The position numbers and the translations under genes were made by a program. From contig CM042152.1 of NCBI GenBank assembly GCA_023376005.1, positions 82,252,356-82,316,355 on the forward strand: DNA of 64,000 nt. Direction: 5' to 3'. Source of the DNA: Doryteuthis pealeii (Eukaryota > Mollusca > Cephalopoda > Myopsida > Loliginidae). The notes beneath the pieces are model-generated. The model was not told the DNA's origin and searched no databases. It saw only the letters and a program-made list of their open reading frames with translations. Position 1 is the stretch's first letter; every line of letters begins with the position of its first letter. Of the stretch, positions 22,445-34,414 are shown piece after piece.

Positions 22445-22965
22445 TTATATTATAATGAGGATTTCAAAGACTTATATAGTTGACCTGGTAGTAATATCTC
22501 ATCTACTGAAAGTGTTGTCAAGATATACATAGGTAAGCTGGATGCTGATTGATAATTAACGATTGTATGGAAATCTGACCTTTTTGATAATAAAATGTCA
22601 GTACTACTGTATGGCTGCACCCCTTCATCACTAAAAACCATTTGGAGGAAAAACTAGATAAGAACTACACTAGAATGATACATGCTGTTTTGAATAAATC
22701 TTGGAAGCAGTACCTTATAAAACAGCAGATTGTATGCTACTTACCTCCATCACACAAACCATCCTAGTAAGTGTATGAGCTGGATGATGGAGAAGTAAGA
22801 CAAACTCATAAGTGACTTTCTAATGGACTACCCTACACATGGACACACCAGTGTAGGCCAATCAGCAACAAACATAGGTTTTTGCTGTTTTGTGTAGACA
22901 CCAGATGCCATCTAGAAGAACCTATCAGAGTGATGGCCAATCATGACAGTGAAGATGGTCGGAAA
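22445..22965 (+). pseudogene. Non-LTR retrotransposon 3' remnant (family 2), copy A
   Basis: Same sequence as 30285-30800 but with more frame breaks. Recognisable in pieces on the plus strand: '…YCMAAPLHH', 'LEAVPYKTA' and 'TTLHMDTPV' correspond to the YGCTTW / SWKQ / TPTHGHTSVG blocks of the family. Confidence 0.7.
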
Positions 22966-22967
22966 GA

Positions 22968-23245
22968 GTATTTTACTAACCTCCCAATGAGCAGGATGTA
23001 ACATGTTTCAATTTTTAAGCAGGGTTTATAGGTTTAAATTCATAGTTCTCTCTTATGCACCTGTTTCATAGTCAGGGTTAAAAAGCCCATTCTGCCCTGC
23101 TATTTACCATAGCTAGACAGGAATAGTTGAATGCATAACTTTCTCAAGTGTATTAGCGCTAATGAACTGCAAACAAGCTCAACCAGGATTTGAACTCGTG
23201 TTACCATGTCCATTTTTTACGATAACCAACACAACAGCCACTTAC
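22968..23245 (-). repeat. SINE-B, minus strand, copy A
   Basis: Reverse SINE-B with several single-base losses compared with 30797-31085 in copy B (for example 'tatttaccatag' against 'tatttacccatag'). Confidence 0.75.
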
Positions 23246-24780
23246 ATACAGCAACGAGAGGCTGAAGGGAATCTGTGCTAGACACCATTATGATGATAGT
23301 AACCAGAGTTTTCAGTTTTGGAAAGTGTTATTTTTTTGTATATATTCAACTATTGTCCTCAGTTTATCTGTACTTGGAACGAGGAGAGCGTCCAGTCCTT
23401 TTAAGTATTTCTGTCAGAATGGGAAACTTCTCAAACTTGGAACTTTGTCTAAACTTATCTTTAGCCTGCAGTTCAATCCTGGTCAAGGGTGACAGTAACA
23501 TAGAATAATCAATTAACACAGCTTAACACTTGTACTGAGTTATTATAGCGGATATCGAGAACAGTATACACCCGTTTGATTGAATTAAGGGTTGGGTTCA
23601 GAGTTCTGTGAAGGCTCCCGATAACGACAAGGAGGTTGCCACAGTTTCAAAAAGAAGGTTCCAAATCCTACAAGAAATACCTGAAGAGGTTGGAGCACTA
23701 AAAAAGTTTTCAACCGGAGTCCGTTCAATTAACAACAGTAATCCCTTTTGTTCAGCAAACTGCTCTCATAGTAACGCGTTCTGACTTTCGTTCTTCTTTA
23801 CCCAAACACAGTAGTCCGCGAAGATTTCACCTCTCTCGCATCATTTGCTTCATTCCTCTCTTTCAGTGTCAGTCCGTTTTTATATATGGCTCATCTACCC
23901 TTTATGCAAATTCCGTCTTGTCCCATCCGGGTCTCTCGCGCACGGCCACAGCAATCTTTGCCACTTACGTTGAGGGGATCGCCATGCCCATTACAGGCAC
24001 ATCAGCCAAATATGTTGTACAGATAACATAAGATGAGACAATAGCCCGAATAATCCAATAATACTAATATTCAAGACTCTCATCTCAAAAAATTCAGAAA
24101 ATAGTGTAGATAAACAATAAAGATGAGGACAATAATCCAAATAATCCAAATTATCAAGCCTCATCTCAAAAAATTCAGAGAAATGTTGTTTTTTTTTTCT
24201 ATTTTTCCTTTAAAACTCAGTTTAGCTTAACTAGGAGTCCTAAAATTTATACACCAGACAGACCCCCCCCCAAAAAAAACCCTACTTTCTGTAAAATTTT
24301 GAAAGTGTCGGTTAAATGATCACTTTAGAAAAAAAAAAAAAAAAAAAATACTCCATGTTTGTTTACTCCTATGCCTATCATGTAGCTATATATAGCCCCC
24401 ACCAAAACCAATTTTTTTCTCTCTACGTTACCTTCTCTAGAGACAGCCCCCCCCCCGCCTTATGCCAGAGGTTAAAATGTTTCTGACTTTCGTAACTATG
24501 TGAAATTTATTGTACTGGGTGAGTCAAAAGTTTGGCAATATTTTCCTACGTGCTAGTCTGTAGGTCACGTGACCAAAGCAGTTCAAGCTGTGGTAGTATC
24601 CGTTGTGATTGGTAGTATGGTGGTAGTTGGTGTGCTGACATGTTCTGCATTGCTCCAATCCAATGTGATTTGTAATCGACACAGGGTGAACATGTTTTAT
24701 CCAGTTTGAATTGAGCCATAACATCGCAGAAACAACCAAATACATTTGTTGTGCACGGTTGATTACAGTACAGTAACCAG

Positions 24781-24925
24781 ATGTGGAGCACCACACCTAC
24801 AATCAGCTCCTCACTTTACGGCAAAGATGCTTGTGCTATTCATATGCTGAGTTGCGAGGGGCGTATTGAACCCAGGAACCTTGTGGTTCCAGGCTGACGC
24901 TCTACTAACTGCCTGCTTTCGAAAA
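24781..24925 (-). repeat. SINE-A fragment, copy A
   Basis: Carries 'ccacacctacaatcagctcc' and the tRNA-like part 'ggaaccttgtggttcc'; the 3' body is missing. Equivalent to 32640-32785. Confidence 0.7.
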
Positions 24926-24947
24926 AGTTCAGCGTCTATATATATAT

Positions 24948-25120
24948 ATAAGTACAGAAATAACAAAAGACTTAGAGATTTAGCATTGTAGTCTATTTCA
25001 GGGAGTTTAGACAAATATGGACCACTAATGACTGGTTCAAAGTATTTGTCTAAGCTCCCTGAAAGAGACTATAATGCTAAATCTCGAAGTCTTTTGTTAT
25101 TTCTTACTTATATATTTGCT
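24948..25120. mobile_element. Foldback, 'aaataacaaaagactt' family, copy A
   Basis: The arms 'aaataacaaaagacttagag' and its complement 'aagtcttttgttattt' enclose a loop of about 30 nt. A half copy occurs alone at 38195-38262, and the cleaner version is at 32803-32975. Confidence 0.8.
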
Positions 25121-25224
25121 CTGTGACTAACATTAAAGAGCAAACATTGAGCTCTCAAACTGCGACAGGTTTTTAACTAAAACTCTGTGTCGTAAGGAAG
25201 ATTTCTTTCTCTGGACTTTTGGAT

Positions 25225-25255
<31 letters not shown>

Positions 25256-25262
25256 TATATCA

Positions 25263-25585
25263 TCATGTCACGCATGCAGCACGGATATCCATGACAATCT
25301 ATCGCAACCTTCCTATCATTCATTGCACCTGGGAGGTCCTCTGCGCAACATCCAGCATCTTCGCATAGCTGGTCGATGCCGCTCTAGCTGGGCCCCACAC
25401 TTGCATGTCCATGTGTGTGCCTTCCACAGGAAACGTCGCTTATGAGCCTCATCCTTGCTTCTCCAGCAGTGTCCCGCATGCCTTGTCCTGTCACACTCGG
25501 AATAGTTTGTAAGGATGGGGGGTCAAGTGACCGTTAAAGATGCTTCCTTGTGGGGTGCTGTTTCCAAGACTTGTTCAAGACTGAA
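25263..25585 (-). pseudogene. Non-LTR retrotransposon 3' end (family 2), copy A
   Basis: Damaged twin of 33119-33445. Its 3' end on the minus strand runs into a TA tract (25226-25262). Confidence 0.7.
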
Positions 25586-25945
25586 AAACAATATATATAT
25601 AATATCATAATATATATTATATATAAGAAGTGTGTATATATATATAAGAAATTTTTGATTGGTCAGCGACCATATACCATCACTCCTATGCAAATAAGGA
25701 TTACTGGGCTCTTTAACCTTGGGTAGGTAACCAGTCTAGGAGAAGATAACTCTGAATTCAAAATTCCTGAGGTTCAGTCGTTGATTGGGTTTGGTGCATT
25801 CCTTGATGCACCAATTCTTTCCTACGACTGTGCCAATAAGTGCGGAATGGTCCAACACCAGCCTTCACCACTATAAACAATCACTGTATTTGGTTGTTCA
25901 CTGAATGAATACTCATGCGTCAAAAATCGACGAGAGAGTCCATTA

Positions 25946-25983
<38 letters not shown>

Positions 25984-26051
25984 ATAATATAAGTGAAAAA
26001 TATGAAAATAAATAATAAATAATAAAAAACATAGAAATATTGAAAACGTAC

Positions 26052-26155
26052 TTGTTGACCGCTGACACTGTTACAATGAATGAGTCATGTAAGACCTCAA
26101 GTAGTTAGCTCTCCTTCAGGTGTAAAAATTCCACCAGTAATTTTCAATATAAATT
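26052..26155 (-). pseudogene. Damaged copy of RhoGAP exon 3
   Basis: Corresponds base for base to the intact exon at 33922-34031 and keeps both flanking splice signals (tttcag and gtacgt), but is 104 nt instead of 110 and has several internal one- to two-base gaps that break the frame after GGIFTPEGEL. If the sequence is right this is a dead duplicate exon. If copy A is an assembly artefact, these are read errors. Confidence 0.75.
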
Positions 26156-26639
26156 CTGAAATGAAATAAAATAACAAATTTGATAAATAAACAACAATGA
26201 ATGATAGTTGAAGAAAGTGGCAGTCACTAAATACCTTCAAGCCCCTAAGGTGTCCCATCATGGTGGTAATGTTAGCAGAGCTAGTCTTGCAGATCTTACT
26301 GCGGAATAGCGAGTGGACCAAGGAGTAATGGGGGAATGAAGGATACTCCACACTCCCAAAGAACTCCGAACGGAAGCTTACACCATTAGGATGCAGTTAC
26401 TTATAAGTGACAAGACCTTTGGGGCGAGCGGGTCTGCGTGCGGATGAGTCATATTAATACTTTATATTAATGATTTTAATGGGAACTTCCAAAGATGGAA
26501 TTTACTGGTCTTATTTGGTTTTTTTTTACAGGCTACCACGTGGATCATTTGAATCCAAGTTGAATATTTATTCTTAATGATACTCAATTTTCTATAAACA
26601 CATTTTTCTATTAAACATAAGAATGGAACAATATATATA

Positions 26640-27120
26640 TATATATTACACACACACAAGCAAGTGACTAAATCTTTCATATATAAGTAATCATTATCCA
26701 GATTTTGTATATAAAAATAAATCAATCTAAAGAGATTGAATATTTGCCAATGAATGAATTCCTCAATGCAGCTGATTCTTGAAGATTTTCAAGAAGCAGA
26801 AATTAAAAAAAATATTTAAAAATAGAGTAAATAGATTTTAAAAAAAATAAAACAAAAAAAAAACATAGTAAAATAATTAAATCAAAATCCCCAACACAAT
26901 TCGAGCAAAGATTTAATATCTAAATTTTTAGATTTTAACAGAATATTAATAATTGCACAATTTTTATTTCTTAGTCAAAAAGAGAGAATTGATCACTTAA
27001 CATTTTTATCTTTGTTCAATTTTTAAAAAATCTTTAAAAACAATGAGTCATGGGAAAGAAGAAAAATTTAAATTAGAAAATAAATAAATAAATCCATATT
27101 TTTTAAAAATCTAAAATTTA
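26640..27120. other. AT-rich sequence, no feature recognised
   Basis: Begins with a short TA/CA tract and continues as A/T-rich sequence with homopolymers. No gene. Confidence 0.4.
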
Positions 27121-27124
27121 AAAA

Positions 27125-27780
27125 AGGAAAGGGTAGAGAAAGAGAAGAGAGAGGGGCAAGGAAAGAGAGAGAGAGAGGGCAAAGAGAGAGAGGGGCAAGG
27201 AAAGAGAGAGAGAGAGAAGGAAAGAGAGAGAGAGAGAGAAGGAAAGAGAGAGAGAGAGAGAAGGAGAGAGAGAGGGAAGGAGAGAGAGAGAGAAGGAAAG
27301 AGAGAGAGAGAGAGAGAAGAAGAGAGAGAGAGGAAGGAAAGAGAGAGAGGGGAGGAAAGAGAGAGAGGAAGAGAGAGAGAGAGAGAAGGAAAGAGAGAGA
27401 AGGAAAGAGAGGAAGGAAAGGAGAGAGGAAGGAGAGAGAGAGGAGAGGAAAGAGAGAGAGAGGAAGGAAAGAGAGAGAGGAAGGAAAAGAGAGAGGAAGG
27501 AAAGAGAGAGAGAGAGAAGAGAGAGAGAGGAAGGAAGGAAAGAGAGGAGAGAGAGGAGAGAAAGAGAGAGAGATAGAGAAGAGAGAGAGAGATAGATAGA
27601 GAAGTGAGATAGAGGAGAGAGAGAGGAGAGAGAGAGATAGAGGAGAGAGAGAGAGATAGAGGAGAGAGAGAGAGGGAGAGAGAGAGAGGAGAGAGAGAGG
27701 GAAAAAAAGAAAGAGAAAGGGAAAAGAGAAAGAGAAAGAAAAAAGACAAAAAAAGAAAAAAAAAAACAACAAACAAAAAA
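27125..27780. repeat. GA-rich microsatellite tract
   Basis: About 650 bp of (GA)n with AAGGA and ATA interruptions. The minus strand is open in more than one frame and encodes only Ser/Leu/Phe-rich low-complexity peptides. Not a gene. Confidence 0.9.
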
Positions 27781-27784
27781 CAAA

Positions 27785-28346
27785 AAAAAATCCTATAAGA
27801 ATGTGAACAGTTTTGATTGTCTTCATCTTTTGATAATCTTTTTTAAAAATCAGCACAAAAAAATAAAAAAAAAAATAAAGAAAAATAATTCGACAGACAA
27901 GCAGCTGCCAACAACGATTTGTATTGTAAAGCATTTCTTATTTTTATACTTGGATGGCGTTATTGATTATTAACTTATTCAGACATCCCAGTTCAGGGCC
28001 AAAACCCACAAATAGATTTTCTCCTTACCAACACCCACCCCTCACCCCCCACCAGATACATCTTACAAAACAGTAAAATTATTTGCCTTGGTGAGTTTTT
28101 AAACAATATAGAGAAAGACAAGGATCACAATAATTCAGCCTGATATATATATATATATTGTTTTGCAAGGTTCTCTTTCATTTAGAGAATATTTTTCCAG
28201 AAAACTTAATTCTATATTTATAAATACAAAACAAACAATTCAATATATTTCTTTTTAGAAATTTCAATTATATCTATTAAAAGTAAAAAAAAAAATCATT
28301 TTTATGCCACCGTTTGTGTGAGACAGTGAGACAGAGAGAGAGAGAG

Positions 28347-28395
<49 letters not shown>

Positions 28396-28440
28396 ATGGC
28401 ATTCATCCAATGTGGGTTAAACTTTTTAAAAATCCCCTGT
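27785..28440. other. Unassigned sequence with a GA/TG microsatellite
   Basis: (GA)n followed by (TG)n at about 28333-28388. The remainder shows no exon or repeat copy that I recognise. Confidence 0.45.
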
Positions 28441-28489
28441 ACATTTTAAATGATATCAAATATTTTGAAACACCCTGTACATCTTAAAT

Positions 28490-28855
28490 CAGTGCTTCTC
28501 AACCTTTTTCGGCTTATGGACCATTTTTTTTATTCAAAAAATTCCCATGGACCAATCCTACTTTTACTTTTAAGCTGTTCCATTTTCACACTAAAATACT
28601 TAATGAAAAGACAAAATAGTCTATTTAACCGTTAATATTTATTTCAGTCCATTCAGCTAGTGACTACCTTGATCTTGGTGTAAATATACCAAAATAGAGA
28701 TTTTCAACTGGGGAGGGTCATTATAAGAAGCGCTAAAAATAGTTAAATTTTTGTGAAATGGCTAAAACATTTTTGTGGCTTTGAACTCTCTGTGGACCAC
28801 AAGAAATGTTCTGTGGACCACAGATGGTCCAGCTGGACCACGTTGAGTATCACTG
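28490..28855. mobile_element. hAT-like MITE with perfect 8-bp target duplication
   Basis: Ends CAGTGCTTCTCAACC (left) and, in complement, CAGTGATACTCAACG (right). It is flanked on both sides by TCTTAAAT (28482-28489 and 28856-28863). Terminal CAG-type repeats and an exact 8-bp duplication are the signature of hAT transposition. The element is 366 bp with no transposase. Confidence 0.85.
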
Positions 28856-29003
28856 TCTTAAATGATATCAAATATTTTGAAACACCCTGTAAATACATTG
28901 TACATATTTTAATTTATGTAGAAAAAGCACCAAAATAATTTTGTTTCCAAAGTGCATTTTAGTTTGGTAAGCATTTAACTAAGCTTTATCTAAACTGTCT
29001 CTT

Positions 29004-29005
<2 letters not shown>

Positions 29006-29070
<65 letters not shown>
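29006..29070. repeat. (GA)n microsatellite
   Basis: Dinucleotide run just upstream of copy B of the duplicated block. Confidence 0.9.
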
Positions 29071-29071
<1 letters not shown>

Positions 29072-29504
29072 CTCAGTTTACATCGAGAATAAAAAAGATC
29101 ATCAAAGCAAGATAGAAATAGCAGAAAGGAGGAGAAAGGAGAAAAGATGTAGAGTTAAGATGACATAGGAAAAGAGATTCGTTAATGAGTGAAACAACCT
29201 TGACCAATGGTCATATGGTAAGAAGTGGATAAAGCTTATCTAACAGTTAAGCGCGTCTACAATTACCAACAGGTGTAAAGAAAATTGCAACCTAACAAGT
29301 CAACCCACCCACTGAGCAAAAATATTTCAAATTATATTGCTGAGACTGAAACCAGAACCCTGTGTAAGATACAGCTACTTTATTACAGACAACAAGGTTT
29401 TTTTTTTTTTTTTTTTTTTAATTCTTGGGTATCATCCGAAACAGGGGACTACGAACGAATAAGATAGGAGGGAGTGAAAAACAATATCATGGAGATTTTT
29501 AGAA

Positions 29505-30085
29505 AAAGAGAGAGAGAGGAGAGAAGAGAGGGGGAGAGAGGGAGGGAAATAACAAAGAGAGAGAGAGAGGAAAAGAGACAGAGAGAGAGAGGGAAGAGAC
29601 AGAGAGAGAGAGGGAAAGAACAGGAGAGAGAAGAGACAAAGAGACAAAGAGAGAGACAGAGAGAGAGAAAGAGACAAAGAGAGAAGAAGGGAAAGAGACC
29701 AAGAGGAGGGGGAAGAGAGAGAGAGAGGGGAAGAGACAGAGAGAGAGAGAGAGGGAAAGAGACAAGAGAGAGAAGGGAAAGAGAGAGGAGGGAAAGAGAG
29801 AGAGGAGGGAGACAGAGAGAGAGAGAGGGGAGACAGGAGAGAGAGAGGTGAGACAAAGAGACACAGAGAGAGAGAGACAGAGACATAGAGAGGGGACAGA
29901 GAGAGAGAGAGAGAGAGAGGAGAGACAAAGAGACAGAGAGGGGAGACAAAGAGACAGAGAAATGGGAGAGAGAGGGAGGAGAGAGAGGGGGAAGAGATAG
30001 AGAGATAGAGAGAGAGGGAAAGAGACAGAGAGATAGAGAGAGAGAGATAGAAAGAGAGAGAGAGAGAGAGAAAGAGAGAGTCTAC
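29505..30085. repeat. GA-rich microsatellite tract, copy B
   Basis: Counterpart of 21680-22250, with different interruptions. The open frames within it are artefacts of the repeat. Confidence 0.9.
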
Positions 30086-30284
30086 ATCTCCACTCAAAAC
30101 AAAAGGATATTGTTTAACTATTGTTGTAGATTTAAAAAAACAAAGAACAAAAAAAGGAATAAAAGAGGTTCACGTTGGTCAAACCGCAAGGAGTGCCATG
30201 ACTTGTCATTTCTAAAGACACGGAGAGAGTAAGAGAATAATGAAAATTGCATTTCATTTTTTCTTTCTCTGTAAATCTTATATT

Positions 30285-30800
30285 ATAATGAGGATTTCAA
30301 GACTATATAGTGACCTTGGTAGTAATATCTCATCTACTGAAAGTGTTGTCAAGATATACATAGGTAAAGCATGGATTGCTATTGATAGATTAACGATTGT
30401 ATGGAAATCTGACCTTTTTTGATAAAATAAAATGTCAGTACTACTGTATGGCTGCACCACTTTCACTAAAAACCATTTGGAGGAAAAACTAGATAAGAAC
30501 TACACTAGAATGATACATGCTGTTTTGAATAAATCTTGGAAGCAGTACCTTATAAAACAGCAGATGTATGGCTACTTACCTCCCATCACACAAACCATCC
30601 TAGTAAGATGAGCCTGGTACTGATGGAGAAGTAAGGACAAACTCATAAGTGACTTTCTATGGACTCCTACACATGGACACACCAGTGTAGGCCAATCAGC
30701 AACAAACATAGGTTTTTGCTGGTTTTGTGTAGACACCAGATGCCATCTAGAGGACCTAATAAGAGTGATGGCCAATAATGACAGATGTCGAGAAAGAGTA
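30285..30800 (+). pseudogene. Non-LTR retrotransposon 3' remnant (family 2), copy B
   Basis: The plus strand gives DLGSNISSTESVVKIYIGK and KAWIAIDRLTIVWKSDLF, then in other frames pieces of the YGCTTW, SWKQ and TPTHGHTSVG blocks. These are the thumb and C-terminal blocks of a LINE polyprotein whose other copies lie at 33119-33445, 45028-45560 and 55320-55870. It is broken by frameshifts and stops. Confidence 0.8.
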
Positions 30801-31085
30801 TGTATTTACTAACCCCTCCACATGAGCAGGATGTAACATGTTTCAATTTTTTAAGCAGGGTTTAATAGGTTTAAATTCATAGTTTTTCTTATGCACCTGT
30901 TGTCATATCAGGGTTAAAAAGCCCATTCTGCCCTGCTATTTACCCATAGCTAGACAGGGAATAGTTGAATGCATAACTTTCTCAAGTGTATTAGCGCTAA
31001 GTGAACTGCAAACAAGCTCAACCAGGATTTGAACTCGTGTTACCATGTCCATTTTTTACGATAACCATTACACAACAGCCACCTC
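30797..31085 (-). repeat. SINE-B, minus strand, copy B
   Basis: Complete reverse SINE-B: tail 'ccctccacatgagcagg', body 'agcccattctgccctgct', head 'aaccattacacaac'. Confidence 0.8.
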
Positions 31086-31139
31086 CAAATCAGCAAGAGA
31101 GGCTGAAGGGAATCTGTGCCTTAGGAACACCATTATGAT

Positions 31140-32050
31140 GATAGTAACCAGAGTTTTCAGTTTTGGAAAGTGTTATTTTTTTTGTATTATTCAGACTATT
31201 GTCCTCATCTTTATTGTTATCTGTACGTTTCGGACAATGTGCCCTCCAGCCTTTTTAAGGTATTTCTTGTCAGAACTGGGAAACTTCTCAAACTTGGGAA
31301 CTTTGTCTAAACTTATCTTTAGGCTGCAGGTTCAATCCTGGTCAAGGGTGACAGTAACATAGAATAATAATTAACACAGCTTAACACTTGTACTGAGTTA
31401 TGATTAGCGGAATGAGAACAGTATACACCCGTTGATTGAATTAAGGGTTGGGTTCAGAGTTCTGTGAAGGCTCCCGATAACGACAAGGAGGTTTCCAAGT
31501 TCAAAAAGAAGGTTCCCAAATCCTACAAGAAATACCTGAAGAAGGTTGGAAGTCACTAAAAAAGTTTTTCAACCGGAGTCCGTTCAATTAACAACAGTAA
31601 TCCCTTTTGTTCAGCAAACTGCTCTCATAGTAACCGCGTTCCTGACTTTCGTTCTTCTTTACCCAAAACACAGTAGTCCGCAGAATTTCACCTCTCTCGC
31701 AGTCATTTGCTTCATTCCTCTCTTTCAGTGTCAGTCCGTTTTTATTATGGCTCATCTACCCTTTATGCAAATTCCGTCTTGTCCCATCCGGGTCTCTCGC
31801 GCACGGCACAAGCAATTCTTTGCCACTTACGTTGAGGGGGATCGGCCATGCCCATTACAGGCACATCAGCCAAAATGTTGTACAGATAACAATAAAGATG
31901 AGGACAATAGCCCGAATAATCCAAATAATACTAATTATCAAGACTCATCTCAAAAATTCAGAGAAATAGTGTAGATAACAATAAAGATGAGGACAATAAT
32001 CCAAATAATCCAAATTATCAAGCCTCATCTCAAAAATTCAGAGAAATGTT
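31140..32050. mobile_element. Foldback cluster, 'gaagaaggt' family, copy B
   Basis: The left arm 'gactattgtcctcatcttta' is answered by 'aaagatgaggacaat' twice (about 31894-31908 and 31983-31997). The inner pair 'aggtatttcttgtcag' and 'caagaaatacctgaag' also folds. The loop holds a GC-richer segment (31570-31870) found nowhere else in the window except copy A. Confidence 0.65.
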
Positions 32051-32639
32051 GTTTTTTTTTTCTATTTTTTCCTTTAAAACTCAGTTTAGCTTAACTAGGA
32101 GTCCTAAAATTTATACACCAGACAGACCCCCCCAAAAAAAAACCCCTACTTTTCTGTAAAATTTTGAAAGTGTCGGTTAAATGATCACTTTAGAAAAAAA
32201 AAAAAACTTCCCATGTTTGTTTACTCCTATGCCTACAATGTAGCTATATATAGCCCACCAAAACCAATTTTTTTTCTCCTACTTACCTTCTCTAGAGACA
32301 GCCCCCCCCCCGCCTTATGCCAGAGGTTAAAATGTTTCTGACCTTTCGTAACTATGTGAAATTTATTGTACTTGGGTGAGTCAAAAGTTTGGCAATATTT
32401 TCCTACGTGCTAGTCTGTAGGTCACGTGACCAAAGCAGTTCAAGCTGTGGTAGGTATCCGTTGTGATTGGTAGTATGGTGGTAGTTGGTGTGCTGACATG
32501 TTCTGCATTGCTCCAATCCATGTGATTTGTAATCGACACAGGTGAACATGTTTTATCAGTTTGAATTGAGCCATAACATCGCAGAAACAACCAAATACAT
32601 TTGTTGTGCACGGTTGATTACAGTACAGTAACCAGATGT

Positions 32640-32785
32640 GGAGCACCACACCTACAATCAGCTCCTCACTTTACGGCAAAGATGCTTGTGCTATTCATAT
32701 GCTGAGTTGGCGAGGGCTGGTATTGAACCCAGGAACCTTGTGGTTCCCAGGCTGACGCTCTACTAACTGCCTGCTGTTCAAAAAG
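32640..32785 (-). repeat. SINE-A fragment, copy B
   Basis: Head half of SINE-A on the minus strand with 'gaacccaggaaccttgtgg'. Its right end is replaced by foldback sequence and a TA tract. Confidence 0.7.
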
Positions 32786-32802
32786 TTCAGCGTCTATATA
32801 TA

Positions 32803-32975
32803 TATATAAGTAAAGAAATAACAAAAGACTTAGAGATTTAGCATTGTAGTCTATTTCAGGGAGTTTAGACAAATATGGACACTATGACTGGTTCCAAAGG
32901 TATTTGTCTAAGCTCCCTGAAAGAGACTATAATGCTAAATCTCGAAGTCTTTTGTTATTTCTTTACTTATATATT
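32803..32975. mobile_element. Foldback, 'aaataacaaaagactt' family, copy B
   Basis: Nearly perfect arms of about 65 bp ('agtaaagaaataacaaaaga' against its complement ending 'tttctttactt'). It is followed by 'tttgctctgtgactaac', a 3' module also seen after the foldback at 54352-54540. Confidence 0.8.
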
Positions 32976-33081
32976 TGCTCTGTGACTAACATTAAGAGCA
33001 CACATTGAGCTCTCAAACTGCGACAGGTTTTTTAACTAAAACTCTTGTGTCGTAAGGAAGATTTCTTCTCTGGACTTTTGG

Positions 33082-33118
<37 letters not shown>

Positions 33119-33119
<1 letters not shown>

Positions 33120-33441
33120 CATCATGTCACGCATGCAGCACGGATATCCATGACAATCTATCGCCAACCTTCCCTATCATTCATTGCACCTGGGAGGTCC
33201 TCTGCGCAGCATCCAGCATCTTCGCATAGCTGGTCGATGCCAGTCCTAGCTGGGCGCCCCACACTTGCATGTCCATGTGTTGCCTTCCACAGGAGAACGT
33301 CGCTTATGAGCTCATCCTTGCTTCTCCAGCAGTGTCCCGCATGCCTTGTCCGTCACACTCGGATAGTTTGTAAGATGGGGGGCAAGTGACCGTAAAGATG
33401 CTTCCTTGTGGGGTGCTGTTTCCAAGACTTGTTCAAGACTG

Positions 33442-33445
<4 letters not shown>
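33119..33445 (-). pseudogene. Non-LTR retrotransposon 3' end (family 2), copy B
   Basis: The minus strand reads LNKSWKQHPTRKHLYGHLPP then ILQTIRV, followed in another frame by cognates of the TPTHGHTSVG and CADTGC blocks. The 3' end runs into 'catgatgatta' and a TA tract (33085-33117), suggesting that the TA run is the element's own 3' tail. Confidence 0.8.
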
Positions 33446-33482
<37 letters not shown>

Positions 33483-33805
33483 AAGTGTGTGTGTGTGTAT
33501 ATATATATAAGAAATTTTTGATTGGTCAGCGACCAATTACCATCACTCCTATGCAAATAGGAGTTTACTGGGCTCTTTAACCTTGGGTAGGTAACCAGTC
33601 TAGGAGAAGGATAACTCTGAATTCAAAATTCCTGAGGTCAGTCGTTGATTGGGTTTGTGGCATTCCTTGATGCACCAATTCTTTCCTATCGACTGTGCCA
33701 ATAAGTGCGGAATGGTCCAACACAAGCCTTCACCACTATAAACAATCACTGTATTGGTTGTTCACTGAATGAATACTCATGCGTCAAAAATCGACGAGAG
33801 AGTCC

Positions 33806-33848
<43 letters not shown>

Positions 33849-33921
33849 TAAATATAAAATGAAAAATATGAAAATAAATATAAAAAATAAATATAAAAAC
33901 ATAGAAATATTGAAAACGTAC

Positions 33922-34031
33922 TTGTTGACCCGCTGACACTGTTCAAAATGATGAGTCATGGTAAGGACCTCAAGTAGATATAGCTCTCCTTCAGGTGTAA
34001 AAATTCCACCAGGTAATTTCAATATAAATTT
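33922..34031 (-). CDS. RhoGAP domain protein, exon 3 (110 nt)
   Basis: The acceptor tttcag lies just before 34031 and a donor gtacgt follows 33922. It starts in phase 0 and ends in phase 2. The translation begins KFILKLPGGIFTPEGELYL and ends FEQCQRVN. It continues exon 2 without interruption: VVK from exon 2 followed by KFILKLP matches the conserved 'LK-x-FLR-x-LP' helix of RhoGAP domains, whose lysine contacts the bound GTPase. The GGIF sequence after LP, where many family members have EPLL, suggests a particular subfamily that I cannot name with certainty. The intron upstream is 7,291 bp. No later exon was found. Confidence 0.85.
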
Positions 34032-34414
34032 CTGAAATGAAATAAAATAACAAATTTGATAAATAAACAACAATGATGATAGTTTGAAGAAAGTTGCAGT
34101 CACTAAATACCTTCAAGCCCCTAAGGTGTCCCATCATGGTGTAATGGTTAGCAGGCTAGTCTTGCAGATCTATTACTGCTGAATAGCGAGTGGACCAAGG
34201 AGTAATGGGAATGAAGGAGTACTCCACACTCCCAAGAACTCCAGAACAGGAGCCTCACCATTAGATGCAGTTTACTGTCATACACAAGAACCTCATTTTT
34301 TGGGGGGAGGCGGGTCTGCGTGGGATAGAGTCAATGGATTCGAAATCAAAGCTTTATATTATACTAAATAGATTTTAATGGAGACTTCCAAAGATGGAAA
34401 ATTTACTGGTCTAA

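Larger units (their letters stand above)
21275..26632. repeat. Duplicated block, copy A (about 5.36 kb)
   Basis: Collinear with 29108-34552 from 'cagaaaggaggagaaagg' to 'ctataaacacatttttct'. It contains, in order, a GA-rich tract, a plus-strand LINE remnant, a minus-strand SINE-B, a foldback, a SINE-A fragment, a second foldback, a minus-strand LINE remnant, a damaged RhoGAP exon and a Repeat C leader. It differs from copy B mostly by one-base gaps and small insertions. Either it is a decayed duplication or it is noisy sequence. Confidence 0.85.

Noticed and set aside
27068..27934. A 288-codon minus-strand open frame
   Set aside because: Mostly translation of a GA repeat (Ser/Leu/Phe). No start context, splice signals or domain.
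29432..30097. Ser/Leu-rich and Arg/Glu-rich open frames on both strands
   Set aside because: Translation of the copy B GA tract; both strands are open, as expected of a simple repeat.
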